In this document: positions 1 to 12,200 of the stretch, piece by piece
Position numbering within the stretch: the first letter of the stretch is position 1
How the letters are laid out: every line of letters begins with the position of its first letter
Assembly (NCBI GenBank): GCA_934045075.1
Contig: OW203727.1
Span: 23,077,311-23,141,310 of the forward strand
Source: Yponomeuta sedellus
Taxonomy: Eukaryota > Arthropoda > Insecta > Lepidoptera > Yponomeutidae
Direction: 5' to 3'
Length of the DNA: 64,000 nucleotides
Notes under the pieces: model-generated
Told to the model about the DNA's origin: nothing
What the model saw: the letters and a program-made list of their open reading frames with translations, nothing else
The model's database searches: none
Program-made: the position numbers and the translations under genes

Positions 1-111
1 TAGTCGGTATTGTATTTACTATGGGAAAACATAGCACTCGATAGTTAAGTTATCATAGTTTGGGTATCCTACTATATCCTGGTTAATAAATGTCATTATA
101 AATGTGATAGT

Positions 112-279
112 TAACATAACATAACATTTGTAAATGTTATGTTATACAGTACAGGCACATACATTGCTTCTGGCCCCACATTAGTATACCCTGTGTCGTG
201 CTCGTAACATGCAAGACCTGGGGTTTCTTTTTTGCCCCAGCCGGGGTTCGAACCCGGGACCTCTCGCTTGTCCAAGATG
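112..279 (-). repeat. tRNA-headed SINE (type C), minus copy
   Basis: Tail taacataacatttg on the left, ctggccccacattagtatac, then B box ggggttcgaaccc on plus at 243-255. Confidence 0.7.
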
Positions 280-289
280 TTTGAATGTT

Positions 290-420
290 TGTTTCACAAT
301 TACGCAATAAAACGGCTAAACGTATTTACATGAAACTTGGCGTACAGATGGACAAAGAAATAAATTGAGACAAAGGATAGCGGATAGGATTGCGGGCGTA
401 GCTGCGGGTTAAAGCTAGTT
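290..420 (+). repeat. Helitron-like 3' part
   Basis: cacaattacgcaataaaacg, then gcgggttaaagctagt end. Related to 13128-13262. Confidence 0.5.
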
Positions 421-2740
421 TCACTATGAAATAAGATAAAAGGTAAAAATATTCAAATTTATTTTCAAAAATTGGTTTTGGTTGAGACTTAAATCTAAGG
501 CTCTTACTAATAAACACCGTGTAAGCCTGGTATAGTTACGCAGTGTTTTGTTCACGTCATTTGAATGTAATTTTCAGTTGGAGGAAAAGAGACAAAACAC
601 TGCATAGTTATACAATACTTACACCAACTTTATTACTTTTATTACTTATTAGTAAGGCTGTTAATATTTAAATAAAATCTTACAAAGCGATGAAAGCACA
701 GTGGATATGTAAGTTGCTTCACTTGTTTGGGGCTCGAAGTTTTTAACCCGGTATAATATAGATACCGATGATTTGGAATTTGCAGTTGTAATGTCCCTCG
801 CAACTGTGAAAGAAAACACAGTAGAAACACTCCGCTTAGTTTACAGTGCATGAGGGGTACGAAGCTGTTTGATATGAACAATAAGAAAATACAGAATTGA
901 AAGAGGTCTATGTCGAGCAGTAAGCGTAGCTGTACTGCTCGGGATGTCTGGTAGCTATTAAGCTGTTCAGGTGAATAAAGAGGAACGGTGGAATGATAGA
1001 GTTGGCTAGCGAAATGTAGCAAAGGAAAACCGTTGAATGGATTATTGAAATACTAGCAGTTCTGTACTCTTGTAGAGTCAGTTTTTTAGGGCACGTAACC
1101 CTTTAACGGGCAAAGCAAGTATACATTTTACATTGGTTTTATTTCCAAGTGATAAGGTTCAATTTATGGTAGATACTTTTACACCACTGTCTGGTAAAAG
1201 GTTATAAGTAAGTGATAATAAATTTATAATTTATTCTGACTATTACGAGTATAAGAAAGGGCAAGTTAATAAAAAAAACTATGAATCTCGTGGAACGTCA
1301 AGAAAAAACAAATTTCAGGTATACGTTTCTACTACCTACTGGTCCCAAAGTACGATACCCCGTGCTATGGTAACCGGGCAAAGCTATCACAAACACTGAG
1401 GCCATGTAATTCTAGACAAAACAGTAAAACTGTTTAATGCGTTTAAAAATTGTAAATAATTGGTTTAAAATTAAATATTATGATAAAATCAACGAAGATT
1501 TACGATGAACACTTTATAGCAAACGATGTTAGTCGGACGTGTGTGCTAACGAAGCTTAAGTATTTTCTTGCGAATTAACTAGTTTTGATTATATTTTCAT
1601 CTCAAACCGTACTGCGCGACACGGTGTCCTTGAAAGAATACTTCATAGAATTATGCAAAATTATGGCCGTGATTAGAGAGGTTGGCATAAATGGCCCTAT
1701 GTATGCATGCATCATCGTGTGATATAGATGTGATTCATGTGAAGTTTCCTCACAAACTGTAAATACAAACTATAATCCGGTAAATTAACTAAAAATAATT
1801 AGGTACACATCGTTGGCACACGTTTGTGACAAACATTTTTTTTTTTTTCAAAAGTTCATTCATATTCAGTTGAATTGCAACCAGTAGATTTCGACGTCGA
1901 GTCTCTTCCGGATTCGAAATGGTCAAAGACCTTTTATTCATTACAATTGTTTGCAAACACTTTGAATCAGTATGAAGATTAGTATTTAGTTAGAATTCTC
2001 AAACAAAAAGATTCTAACTACACTACACAAATTCACGAACGTTCTTGTTCTTAGATTTTCTATAAATGAATATCCTCTTAATAAACAAAAATATACAATT
2101 AAAAACTCACAAAATAGAGATTAAGACAGTACGTAAGACTTTTTATTCAGATAGTTAATGTTGCTTTTTACTAGTCTATAAAATAACAAAAAATCTTCTT
2201 CAACAACGTCATTAAAAAAATAACTGCACTTATAAATCACCTGTTCTATTCCAAAGTACCTGAGATAAAATATGCAGCAACACAAACATCGAAAACACTC
2301 TGATTAAGTAATGGTGGCAAGAAAAGAAAAAACAGTTTTTTTTAAATTATTTCTATAGTTGGCTTCGTACATTTCAATGTACGGCTGTCCATAGTAGGGA
2401 TTCTAGAATTTGCGTCTTATGCTTTGATAAACAAATTTGAAGAGTCTTAAACAGTTTCGGCACAACCATCTACATAGGTAGTCCAAGTTCGGCACATTAC
2501 GAGGCAAGAACTTCTCCGTTTAACCGACGAATAAAGGGTCGAATTTCTCTTTGCGACGTGATTTTTTTACTTAAATCGATTATAGATAGTCACGATGATT
2601 CTTTATCAAAACATTGCGTAATTTTTTTATAGTCATGCTAAGGTCACAACCAATCAACGGTGATTATTTAATCACTCAGTAAGAATCAAAACCATTTCGG
2701 TTTAGCATCGTTTTACGCTAGTTTAAGAACTGACCAAATA
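421..2740. other. No gene seen; AT-rich unique sequence
   Basis: Apart from a SINE type D fragment at 1335-1425 nothing is recognised. The 126-codon minus frame at 642-1022 has no domain, no codon bias I can see and no splice context. Confidence 0.5.
1335..1425 (-). repeat. tRNA-headed SINE (type D) fragment
   Basis: tactggtcccaaagtacgat, then ccgtgctatggtaaccggg; body only. Confidence 0.5.
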
Positions 2741-2745
2741 GTAAT

Positions 2746-2950
2746 GTAAAACCTAACTGCACAGTAGGTAGGTACTCGGGGCTGCAAGTGATGCAAATTA
2801 CTTCAGCCAGATATCGCTGCCTGTACGTTATACAGAGAATATTGTAAAGAGGTTCGAAATTTCACTGATGTCGGTGAGTCGCCCATTAGTTCAGTTGGAA
2901 AGAGTGGACGGGTGGAATTTTTAGCCTCTAAATAGGTCTTTAAAATCGAT
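2746..2950 (+). repeat. Foldback-family copy with internally deleted head
   Basis: Has the body (aaacctaactgcacagtagg), leader and A box (cccattagttcagttgg), lacks the B box, and resumes in the GGTGGAATTTTTAGCCTC segment. Possible short flanking repeat gaccaaata/gatcaaata. Confidence 0.65.
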
Positions 2951-3085
2951 CAAATACTTTTATTTCATTTTGAAATTTTCAGTTCTGATTTTCTTTGGAC
3001 TGTTTCATGATTTTTTACTCTCCGCCTTGCTAGGTGATGGTTCTCTTTGTTCTAGATATTTACCTAACTTTATTTGAACTTCCAG

Positions 3086-3241
3086 CTGGACGCCCAACAG
3101 CGCTACACGCTCTTCCAACGAGGTCTGTGGGAAGCCGCTCAGCAGATACCACGAGGCGTGCGAGACTACGCCAGCTTTCGTCAGCTGCGGCTGCTCTCCA
3201 TCATCGGACCTTCAGCCTTGCCCCCGGACCAGCTCGACAGA
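3086..3241 (+). CDS. ACE exon 1 of those in the window (N-terminal helical region)
   Basis: Phase 0 to phase 0, 52 codons, beginning [18 protein letters not shown] and ending PPDQLDR. The acceptor is ttccag at 3080-3085 and the donor gtaagc follows at 3242. It corresponds to the N-terminal lid helices of ACE (the stretch containing [13 protein letters not shown]), just before the YN-I-DM segment. Upstream exons carrying the signal peptide were not found between 1 and 3085. Confidence 0.9.
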
Positions 3242-6200
3242 GTAAGCCCCATACATTACTTACATACATTCATACACAAATACATACATATACTCGTATA
3301 CATACATAATTGAAATTGACAAATGGTATAATTATCGCAAAAAATACAAAAACAACTTAAAATAGACTAATTTAAATAGATAGATAGATATATAGAATAG
3401 ATACGCTATGCGACAATAAGGACATGCTCAGCTAAATGCTGCGTGTGCGCAGCGCTGATTTTCAGCACATCCCATAAATACATATGAAATGAATTTAAAA
3501 ACCTATTTAGAGGCTAAAAATTTCACCCATGCCGGGATTCGAACCCGCAACCAGCGCTCTACCAATTGAGCCAATGGGCGACTCACGGCATCAGTGAAAT
3601 TTCGAACCTCTTTACAATATTCTCTGAATTACGTACAGGCAGCGACATCTGACTTAAGCAAATTGCATTACTTACAGCCCCGACTACCTACTTTGCAGTT
3701 AGGTTTAATATCGGAACGATATCACTGTACCCACATGATTACACTATTTTTTATTTTTAATGCACTAACCCGTGCTAAGGAACAAATTTAAAAACCTATT
3801 TTTTCTAAATAGGTTTTTAAATTTGTTCCTTAGCACGGGAACCTAAGCCTGCCTGCCTAAGGAACAAATTTAAAAACCTATTTTTTCTAAATAGGTTTTT
3901 AAATTTGTTCCTTAGCACGGGTTAGTGCATTAAAAATAAAAAATAGTGTAACATATGAAATGAAAAGGTTTTATGAAAAGTAGCGCAGAAACTGCGGCTT
4001 AATGAACGTTACAAGTCAAACTAAGTGTCCATTTCAAAATCTAGATCATTTTGGAAAAAAATGGACAAAAATACTCTAAACTCAGTCATTTCAAAGTCCT
4101 TAACCAACAGAGTTTACAAAATGTAGAACTCATGCATTGTACTGGCCTCAATTCCAGCCATCATTACAATATAAATAATCCCTTACGTCATAGTAGCCCT
4201 TTTGGCACAAAGTGCACTTAACACACTTCTTAAGCCTCGCTTCAGGCAAGCTTAATATAATTATCCATACATATTCTCATATCTGTATCAGGGTTTGCCA
4301 CTTGCCTATATTCTGACAAATTTCTTTAGCATTTTTATTGCCTTTGCCATTCTTCCGCATCCAGCCACTTTCGGTAAACTATATCATAAAGTCGATACAA
4401 CAAGTTGGGGTTGTTGCTATGATGCGTCTATATGTATACTTGGAATGTTTTCTTTTGCGAGTACATTAACGAGTATTTTTGCTATAAATTAACTCGGTCC
4501 CGGGTTCAATCCCCGGCCGCGTCAAACTAGGATACGAAATTTTCTATTGTGTCTCGGGTCTCGGGTCTCGGATGTTATATAATTATGTGTTTATTGTATT
4601 AAATCTATCGTCGAGTCTGTAACACAAGTCATTTAGTTGTACTTAGTATAGGGCTACGTGAGTCAAGGATTCTACAGATACACTAGCTATCACTGCAGAT
4701 ATATCTAAAAACATCGTGTAAATTTTCCAGTACAACCGCATCATAAATGACATGCTGTCCGTCTACAACACGGCCGAAATATGCGCGTACAATGAGCCCT
4801 TCAAATGCGGATTGCACCTTCAACCGGAGCTTCAGTTCATCATGTCCCACTCACGGGACTGGGACGAGTTGCAACATGTGTGGGCCGAGTGGAGAAGGAA
4901 CACAGGCAGGAAACTTCGGGATAGTTATGAGCAGCTTGTGGACTTGACGAACCAAGCCGCTAGGCTTAATAGTAAGTAACGCCTGACAGTTTTGGGTTAG
5001 CAAAGTTTTTGTCGCGAGAGTTTGCTATGTTGAAATAGGCGATTGTGCGACAGAATTCGCTGTTAATGTCTTTTAGCAGCCGAATGCGTCAATAATTTGA
5101 TATTTATATACTATTTTTATTATGTGTTAAATCAATTTGAATGGCAGAAAAATGTTTTATACATTTAAATAATAAGTTTTTATCTTGTTTTTATAGTGTT
5201 TAACTAATTATTTTCTGCTATGTTTTCAGATTTCACTGACGCTTCTCAGTACTGGATGTTCCCGTACGAGTCTCCTAATTTCAGACAAGAAGTTGATGAA
5301 GTATGGGAACAGGTAATAAAAAGTTATCATTTTTATATTAAGCCAGGAAAATTTTAGATGTCGTAGTCGTTCGGATCTTCTTAATAGACATTCAGTGAAG
5401 TTCAAGAAATTTAAGAGCATACCTTAGTAAGTTAATACTTACTTAAGAACAATGGCGAACACCCAACCTTTTATCCCAAATGATCTTCAGAAATTACAGG
5501 AGATTGAATCAACCTAGATAGTTCTGCAAAAGTTTGACAAGTAGCAAGTTATAGCTGATAATTAAGTAAAACTATTGTGTAAAGCCAAGTAATAAATTAG
5601 AACATACCCATAGACGTGATGAGGAAAAGGGCAATGGCAAGGGACCCAGCAATGGGCAGAGGTGGGCTGAAGTTGATGATGATTACATCACATCACATCA
5701 TCATACAAATATTATAAAGGCGAAAGTCAGTATGTTTGTCACATCTTCACGTCAAACGGCTTTAGCGATTTTAATAAAATTTGGTATGGAGTGAGCTGAC
5801 ACCCTGAATTAACACATAGACTACGTTTTACTGCGGAAAAATATCTCTTATTCTCATGGGAAAATCGATAAACCGCGTGTAACACCGCGGGGCACACCTA
5901 GTGAACCATAAGCTCATAAACATAAACTCCAACATTTCTTCTAATTCCCAGATCAAACCTCTCTACGAGCTCCTTCACGCGTACGTGCGCCGGCGACTTC
6001 GCGAGTCTTACGGTCCCGAACGCATCTCACGCTCCGCCCCCATCCCTGCGCACGTTCTAGGGGACATGTGGGGACAGAGCTGGGCAGGCATCACGCCCTT
6101 TACCCTGCCCTACCCGGGGAAGACGCCCTTTGACGTCACGCCTGAGATGGCTCAGCAGGTAAATTATATTGTTACGTTATCTGTTTTCTTTCTTCACTTT

Positions 6201-9200
6201 TTCCTTAAGTTATTAGTACATTCACAGCTGGCTACCCTATTATTTTTCTCCTCTAATTTAAAAGGTTTCATTTGAAGTTCTATCCTGTGTTCCCTACTTC
6301 TTTGACCTTCGACACCGCTATGCATTTCTTTCGCTTTCTCTGCGGCGCCTATCAAATCTCTCCTCGCGTACTTTCTAGGCTTTATTCTTTCTCTTCCTTT
6401 CTTCGTGATTTCCTTATCCTATCATTTGTCCTCCACAAATTGCCTTCTTTCTTCAAGTTTAACTTTTTTTTATTCTATTTCACTTGAATTTTAACACTGG
6501 CTCCCCCTTCTTCGTCCTTCCATATCTTTTTCCATCGCATTACTCTTTCTTTTTGCCACGAGCGTATCTAGCACCTTACCACTTGTGCTCTCTATCCTTT
6601 CATGCTGGTTGGTAATTGTCCTGCCCTCAGATGTCCTGCCTCTTCCTTTCTCCAATCTCGTGCACCACTCTCATTCCCGCACACGCTCTGGGAGATACAT
6701 GGGGACAAAGCTGGGCCGGCATCGTACTTTTACTATACTCTATCCAAGATAGTAAAGGCCTTTTGACATAATTCCTGAGATAATTGAACAGGAATATTTT
6801 TTTTACGTTATCACTTTGGTTATAACTTGGTTTCATAAACCTATTTAGAAGCTACAAATTCCACCTATGCCGGGATTCGAACCCGCGACGCTCTTCCAAC
6901 TGAGCTAATGGGTGGAATTTTTAGCCTCTAAATAAGTCTTTAAAATTGTCGTTAGCACGGGTTAGTGCAATAAAAAGAATATAATTATAACTTGGTTATA
7001 CCTATCTAACTCCGAGTGATCCCTTCATCCATATAGTGTGAGTGAAGATGGCACTGGACGCTGTATAAATCATCTCATTACTCTTCGCTTTTTTTAAACA
7101 TCACCTATTGCAGCGAATTTATTGCCAAGGAATTGCAAGAAGATAGACAATGAATGAAAGATTTTTGAAAGCTTATAATACTAAAGAATAATAATATGTT
7201 CTTTTTCCTTTTCAGGGCTTTACTCCGCTGACAATGTTCCAGTTGGCTGAAGAGTTCTTTGTCTCCATGAACATGTCCGCCATGCCACCAGACTTCTGGG
7301 CGCTCAGCGTGCTTGACCAGCCCCCAGACCGCCACATTCACTGCCAGCCGTCCGCCTGGGACTTCTGCAATCGGCATGACTTCCGGTAAGATGACATACA
7401 TTTATTGATGCCAACAATGATCGCGCAATACATAGAAAAGCTGCTACATACGATATAGAAAAGTAGTTGACAAGAGTCAACAAAAAAATATAAAAATATT
7501 AAAATGCATTAAAAAGTGAAAATTACTTTGCAAAATTCCGCCAAAAATCCCACAAGCACCTTTTGCTTCTGCATGAAAAAGTGGGAGGGAGGGCGGTGCA
7601 TTGACTAACCGCAAGGTGCTTGTGGGATTTTTGGCGGAATTTAGCAAAGTAATTTTCACTTGTTAATGCTATTATGGATTTCCGCGAAGTGACGCCTGAT
7701 TCTATACAATATTAAAATATTTTATATAAATTGTATGAAATTACATTTTAATCATTTTAATATCTCACTGTAGGGCACAGGACTCAAAGAGAGATAAAAA
7801 ATATATCACACTTAATTTATTACAAATCTACTAAAAAAAATAGGTGTCCCTCGCTCTTACATCTTACTCTAATAGTATCGAGATAGAGAGACATTTTGTA
7901 AAATGTGTTAAAAAAAATATTTTTTAAATTACGTGAAATTCCTAAAAGCATTTCAGCATTCGCCAAATATAATATGACACGCCGACTAATCGATGTACTT
8001 TCTGTTCCCCTCAGCATAAAGATGTGCACACACGTAGACATGAAGGATCTGGTGACAGCACACCACGAGATGGCTCACGTTCAGTATTTCCTGGCTTACC
8101 AGCATCTGCCCAAGGTCTTCAGAGACGGAGCTAATCCTGGTAAGAAAAACTTTAATAATAATAATAATTGTAACCACACAACACAATAACTTTTTAATAC
8201 AGTTGCTCAAAAAGTGGCGTATTGCAGGTACGTATAGCGTGCGGGATGTGGGCTATTACACACTAGTGCTTTTTTTTTACCTTTCCCGCACTCTTGCGTT
8301 TTCTTTCCCAACTGTCGAAATAATGTCTATTCAAAACAAAAACCAACCATGAAGTTTTTACAAAAAAAAAAATCATAGAAGTTTTCATGAGCTAAGTTTG
8401 GTTTCATTTCATTTCATCTCATTAAATTTCATTTTCATTTCTTATCAATAAAAAAATTCTACTGAAGACTTGGCTGCATGGGCATCCCTTTTCCTTTGCC
8501 TACTAGAATGGGCGAAGAAAAAAAATCTCTGCTTATATTTTTTTACTGTTGGCGCCATTTTCCAAATATTTTTTCTTTATTGAATTGCTTATTTTTTTCG
8601 CAACTGTATTAAAAATAGTCGTTCAGTACACGTGCGGAACCGTCATTGCAACTTGTTCCGACTGTCAACCCTCGCCTTCGGCTGCGCCTCGGCTCGGGTA
8701 GACATTTGTCGGAACTCTTTGCAATGACAGCCTTTCCGCTCTTGTGATGAAATATACTATATCCTGGTCCCAATCTAGGGTAACTTGTGTGTAAAGACAT
8801 CACAGACTGAGGCCATTTGTACTGATTTAGTACGGCTGCCAACCAGTGGTTATCGAACCCACGACCTCTTTTTCGGCAGTCGAGCATAAAACGCTATTAA
8901 AAAAATATGTTTTGAAATGTATTTAATACCATGGATTGATTGTTATTCTGGATTAGCTACTTGAAATAGAAAAGCTTTCCGTGTTACAAAAGATCCTCTA
9001 CTCGTATTCAAACAAGTGTAGGCCTTTATGGTCTCATGGCGAAATCAGCATGTTAGAATATGGCAAACTTGAACTGATGGCGGTTCTTACGAACAGCCAT
9101 CAGTTCAAGTTATCTTAGGCAAGTTATCTTTGCCAAAGATAACTTCTTTCAACAGTTATCTTTGGCAAGTAAGTTACTTACCAAAGAGCTAAAGCATATT

Positions 9201-12200
9201 GGCGTCGAAAAAAAAAGTATTTTTACCTTTGGCTACAAACGGTACAAAAAATTACGATTGTCTACGAAAAAGTCGATTTTCAATTAAAATTTTCTATTGA
9301 AGTTTGTATTTTACAAGCTTTAATGAGTCGATCGCCAATCTGGGGGCCTCGTCACCATAAAATATAACTTAAGCATTAGTGTAGAAAGCTTTCGGAAAGC
9401 TTCAACTAATAGATATTACGTAAAACTCTTTGTAACATACGCTCTTTAAATTCATATTGACATTACGGATATTGACCCAGACGGACTTAGACAATATTGG
9501 ACATATTATGCTGAGTTTAGACATACCGAGCAAATTAAACGCAAACGAAGATCGGTACCGCACGCTCATGTATATGAATTTAAAGAGTACCTACATTTTT
9601 TTTACAAATTATAAAAATGTTGAATGCCTGGCCCATGTGACCCAGGTTCGATTCCCAGTGCGGGCATGTACCGAACACTTTGTTTTCTAAGTTATGTACA
9701 TTTGTGAAGCTACAGTAGCAATACCAATTGCTAACCGTGAAGGAAAAAATCTTGAGGAAACCTGAGTCAAATATCTCAGTACTTGAAATTGCCAATACGC
9801 GATAGGCTCGCGTGGTAATTACGCACATACTCTTTCTCTGAGAGAAGGCTTGTGTGCAGTGGAATTTTCATAGGCTACAGAAAAATAAAAAATAAAAATT
9901 ATTGAATGTGCGAACGGGACAGCATGCCCGGCGTAACAACAGCCTTAACTTAAAAGATTCTGCGCCACTTTTTGTTCTTTTTAGTGTATCGATGGCAAGC
10001 CAGCGTGCTGAACGGATTTACTAATCAGCGTTATTGACTTGAAGTTCTTTAATCTGGTTCACCAATTACTCGTTGACTCTGTAAACTTGCTTAGCTGTGA
10101 CAATTTTCCTTATGTGTCCTATTGACTTGAAATTTTTCACGGTTCTGCAATCAACCATATAGCCGGTAGCGAGGGGGTGCGCCCTATTCTAACCAAAATT
10201 TCCGATTTAGATCCTTAAATAAAAAAATATATTATCCACACCCCTCACCTTTTTAAATGACCAATCTAACGACATTCTACACTGTGAAGTAGGTAGACAA
10301 GAAAAAAATGCAGCCCTCTATTTTTTTATACATCTATACAACCATTTTATCGCCTTGACTAATATGTATATCTATCTAAGTGGCAAAACTACATGTGTGT
10401 TTGTTGACTACGGAATCCTAAAAAATAAAGTTCCATCATTTGTTCGTTCGGATTTGTTCTCTTGGTCTGTGCTTGGCATTAGGTAACTGGTAGTAATTAC
10501 TTCTTGATGCGATATTAAGTTGCTATGTTACATTGGGAGCATTTGCAATGTAGCCTAGATTTTAAGCTCGATATTAGGATTCTTTGTTCATTCATATTGA
10601 TGAGGCGGTTTGCTTACACAGCTCTGTGATTTGCCTATTAGAGAAAAATATATTTTCCTTATTTAAAATTACGTAATCGGTTCCTAGCAAAGAGCCAATT
10701 TTGTCTTTTGAGTAAACATTTGAATATACGTTTAGTAAAAAATAATAAAGAACCAAAATTAAGTTGAGTAAAAGCGAAAATTAACCTTAAGAAGGTGTTT
10801 TCTTACGACTCAAAGAAAGATAGATATATAGATAGATACAGAACACTTATTGCACAACCAGAGAAAATAATACAACCATGATGTGTTAAATCTAAGTAAC
10901 GTTATTGGCGGTCTTATAGCTTATGGCGATCTCTTCCAGACAACCTTTGGATAGAGTGGATTGCACGAAGAATATAGTCGGTATGTGCATGCACATAAAT
11001 AATAAAATCGAAAGTATATATTTCAATATCGAAAGGCGACATAGATTAGTGGTTCTCATTCAAACTCGATTGCTTCCAAACTCCACAGGGAGCAAGACAA
11101 GGGTGATTCTAACCGCTGAATCATTGATTTTATCGGTTAATGCTCTGTGCGTTAAGAGAAGACAAATTGAGTTTTGATCGAATTTTAAATTAAGCAGATC
11201 TTTATTTCCTGCATCATGTTATACAATAAATAAATAAAAAATAAGATATAAATTTATAAAGAAATTATAAAGCCTCTTAAGATTTTTAAGATAACTTTTC
11301 ACAAGGCTCATATTTATTACTGAATCTATTCGCAACTCTATAGGAGATCGTACCTTGATTTATTTTCTCTAAACATAAGTAAACTTAATCAAAATGTTAG
11401 GTACTCTCTTAAGTTGTTTTAATGAGTCGTATCCATAAGTAAGAATTAAGTAAAAAAAACTAGTGTTAAATGTCTAATAGCAAATCACAGAATAGTGTCA
11501 AGTTGTTTTCTACCGACACAGTCATAATCTACATTTAGACAGCAAAAGCAGACTTTCGATATCATCCCTTGTACACGGCACGGCACGGGCTCTTCCTGCA
11601 TCGCAGGAAGATTTGGCCATACTCCACCTCCGGGTTGGTGGAGGTTTGTAAGACAGTGGCGGGCCTTAATGTCAGAAGTTATCTAGTCGTCCATAAGGCC
11701 TCTGGCATAGCTTAACGACTGCCATTACATGACAGCCGGCACCAACGGCCTACCGTGCCTTGCGAAGCACGGAAGCGCTCGGAATAAATGCCACTAGCGG
11801 TAGTCACGAGACGGTCACCCATCCTGCACCTGACCGCACCTGTTGTTGCTTAACAAATGATTGATTACAATCACTCGGTTCGACTAGGACACGAGCGCAG
11901 ACTTTACTTCGCTACAAAACGCCTATAAGTAATATGATAAATTATATTGCCACTGTGCATGGTGCCCATTAAAATGCGCGAGCGCAGTTTACGTCACCGA
12001 TGCGTTATTAAGTGAAAGTTTACGCGCAATTGCGTTGATCGCAGGCAGAGCTGATCCCATTGCACGTGACTTATTTGGTATTCTCTATAAAACTGTACTT
12101 AAGCTAGCGGTTATTGAACCCACATACCCCTGGTTTTTTTAGTGAGGATTCCACTATGTTTATAACGTTCTTATTTTTGAAGAGAGGATTTTTAAGTATG

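Noticed and set aside
642..1022. 126-codon minus-strand frame
   Set aside because: No recognised domain, low-complexity composition, no splice or promoter context; likely chance.
11790..11860. 5S rRNA gene
   Set aside because: Only the internal part of 5S is matched, the acceptor ends are absent, and the copies share an unrelated SINE body.
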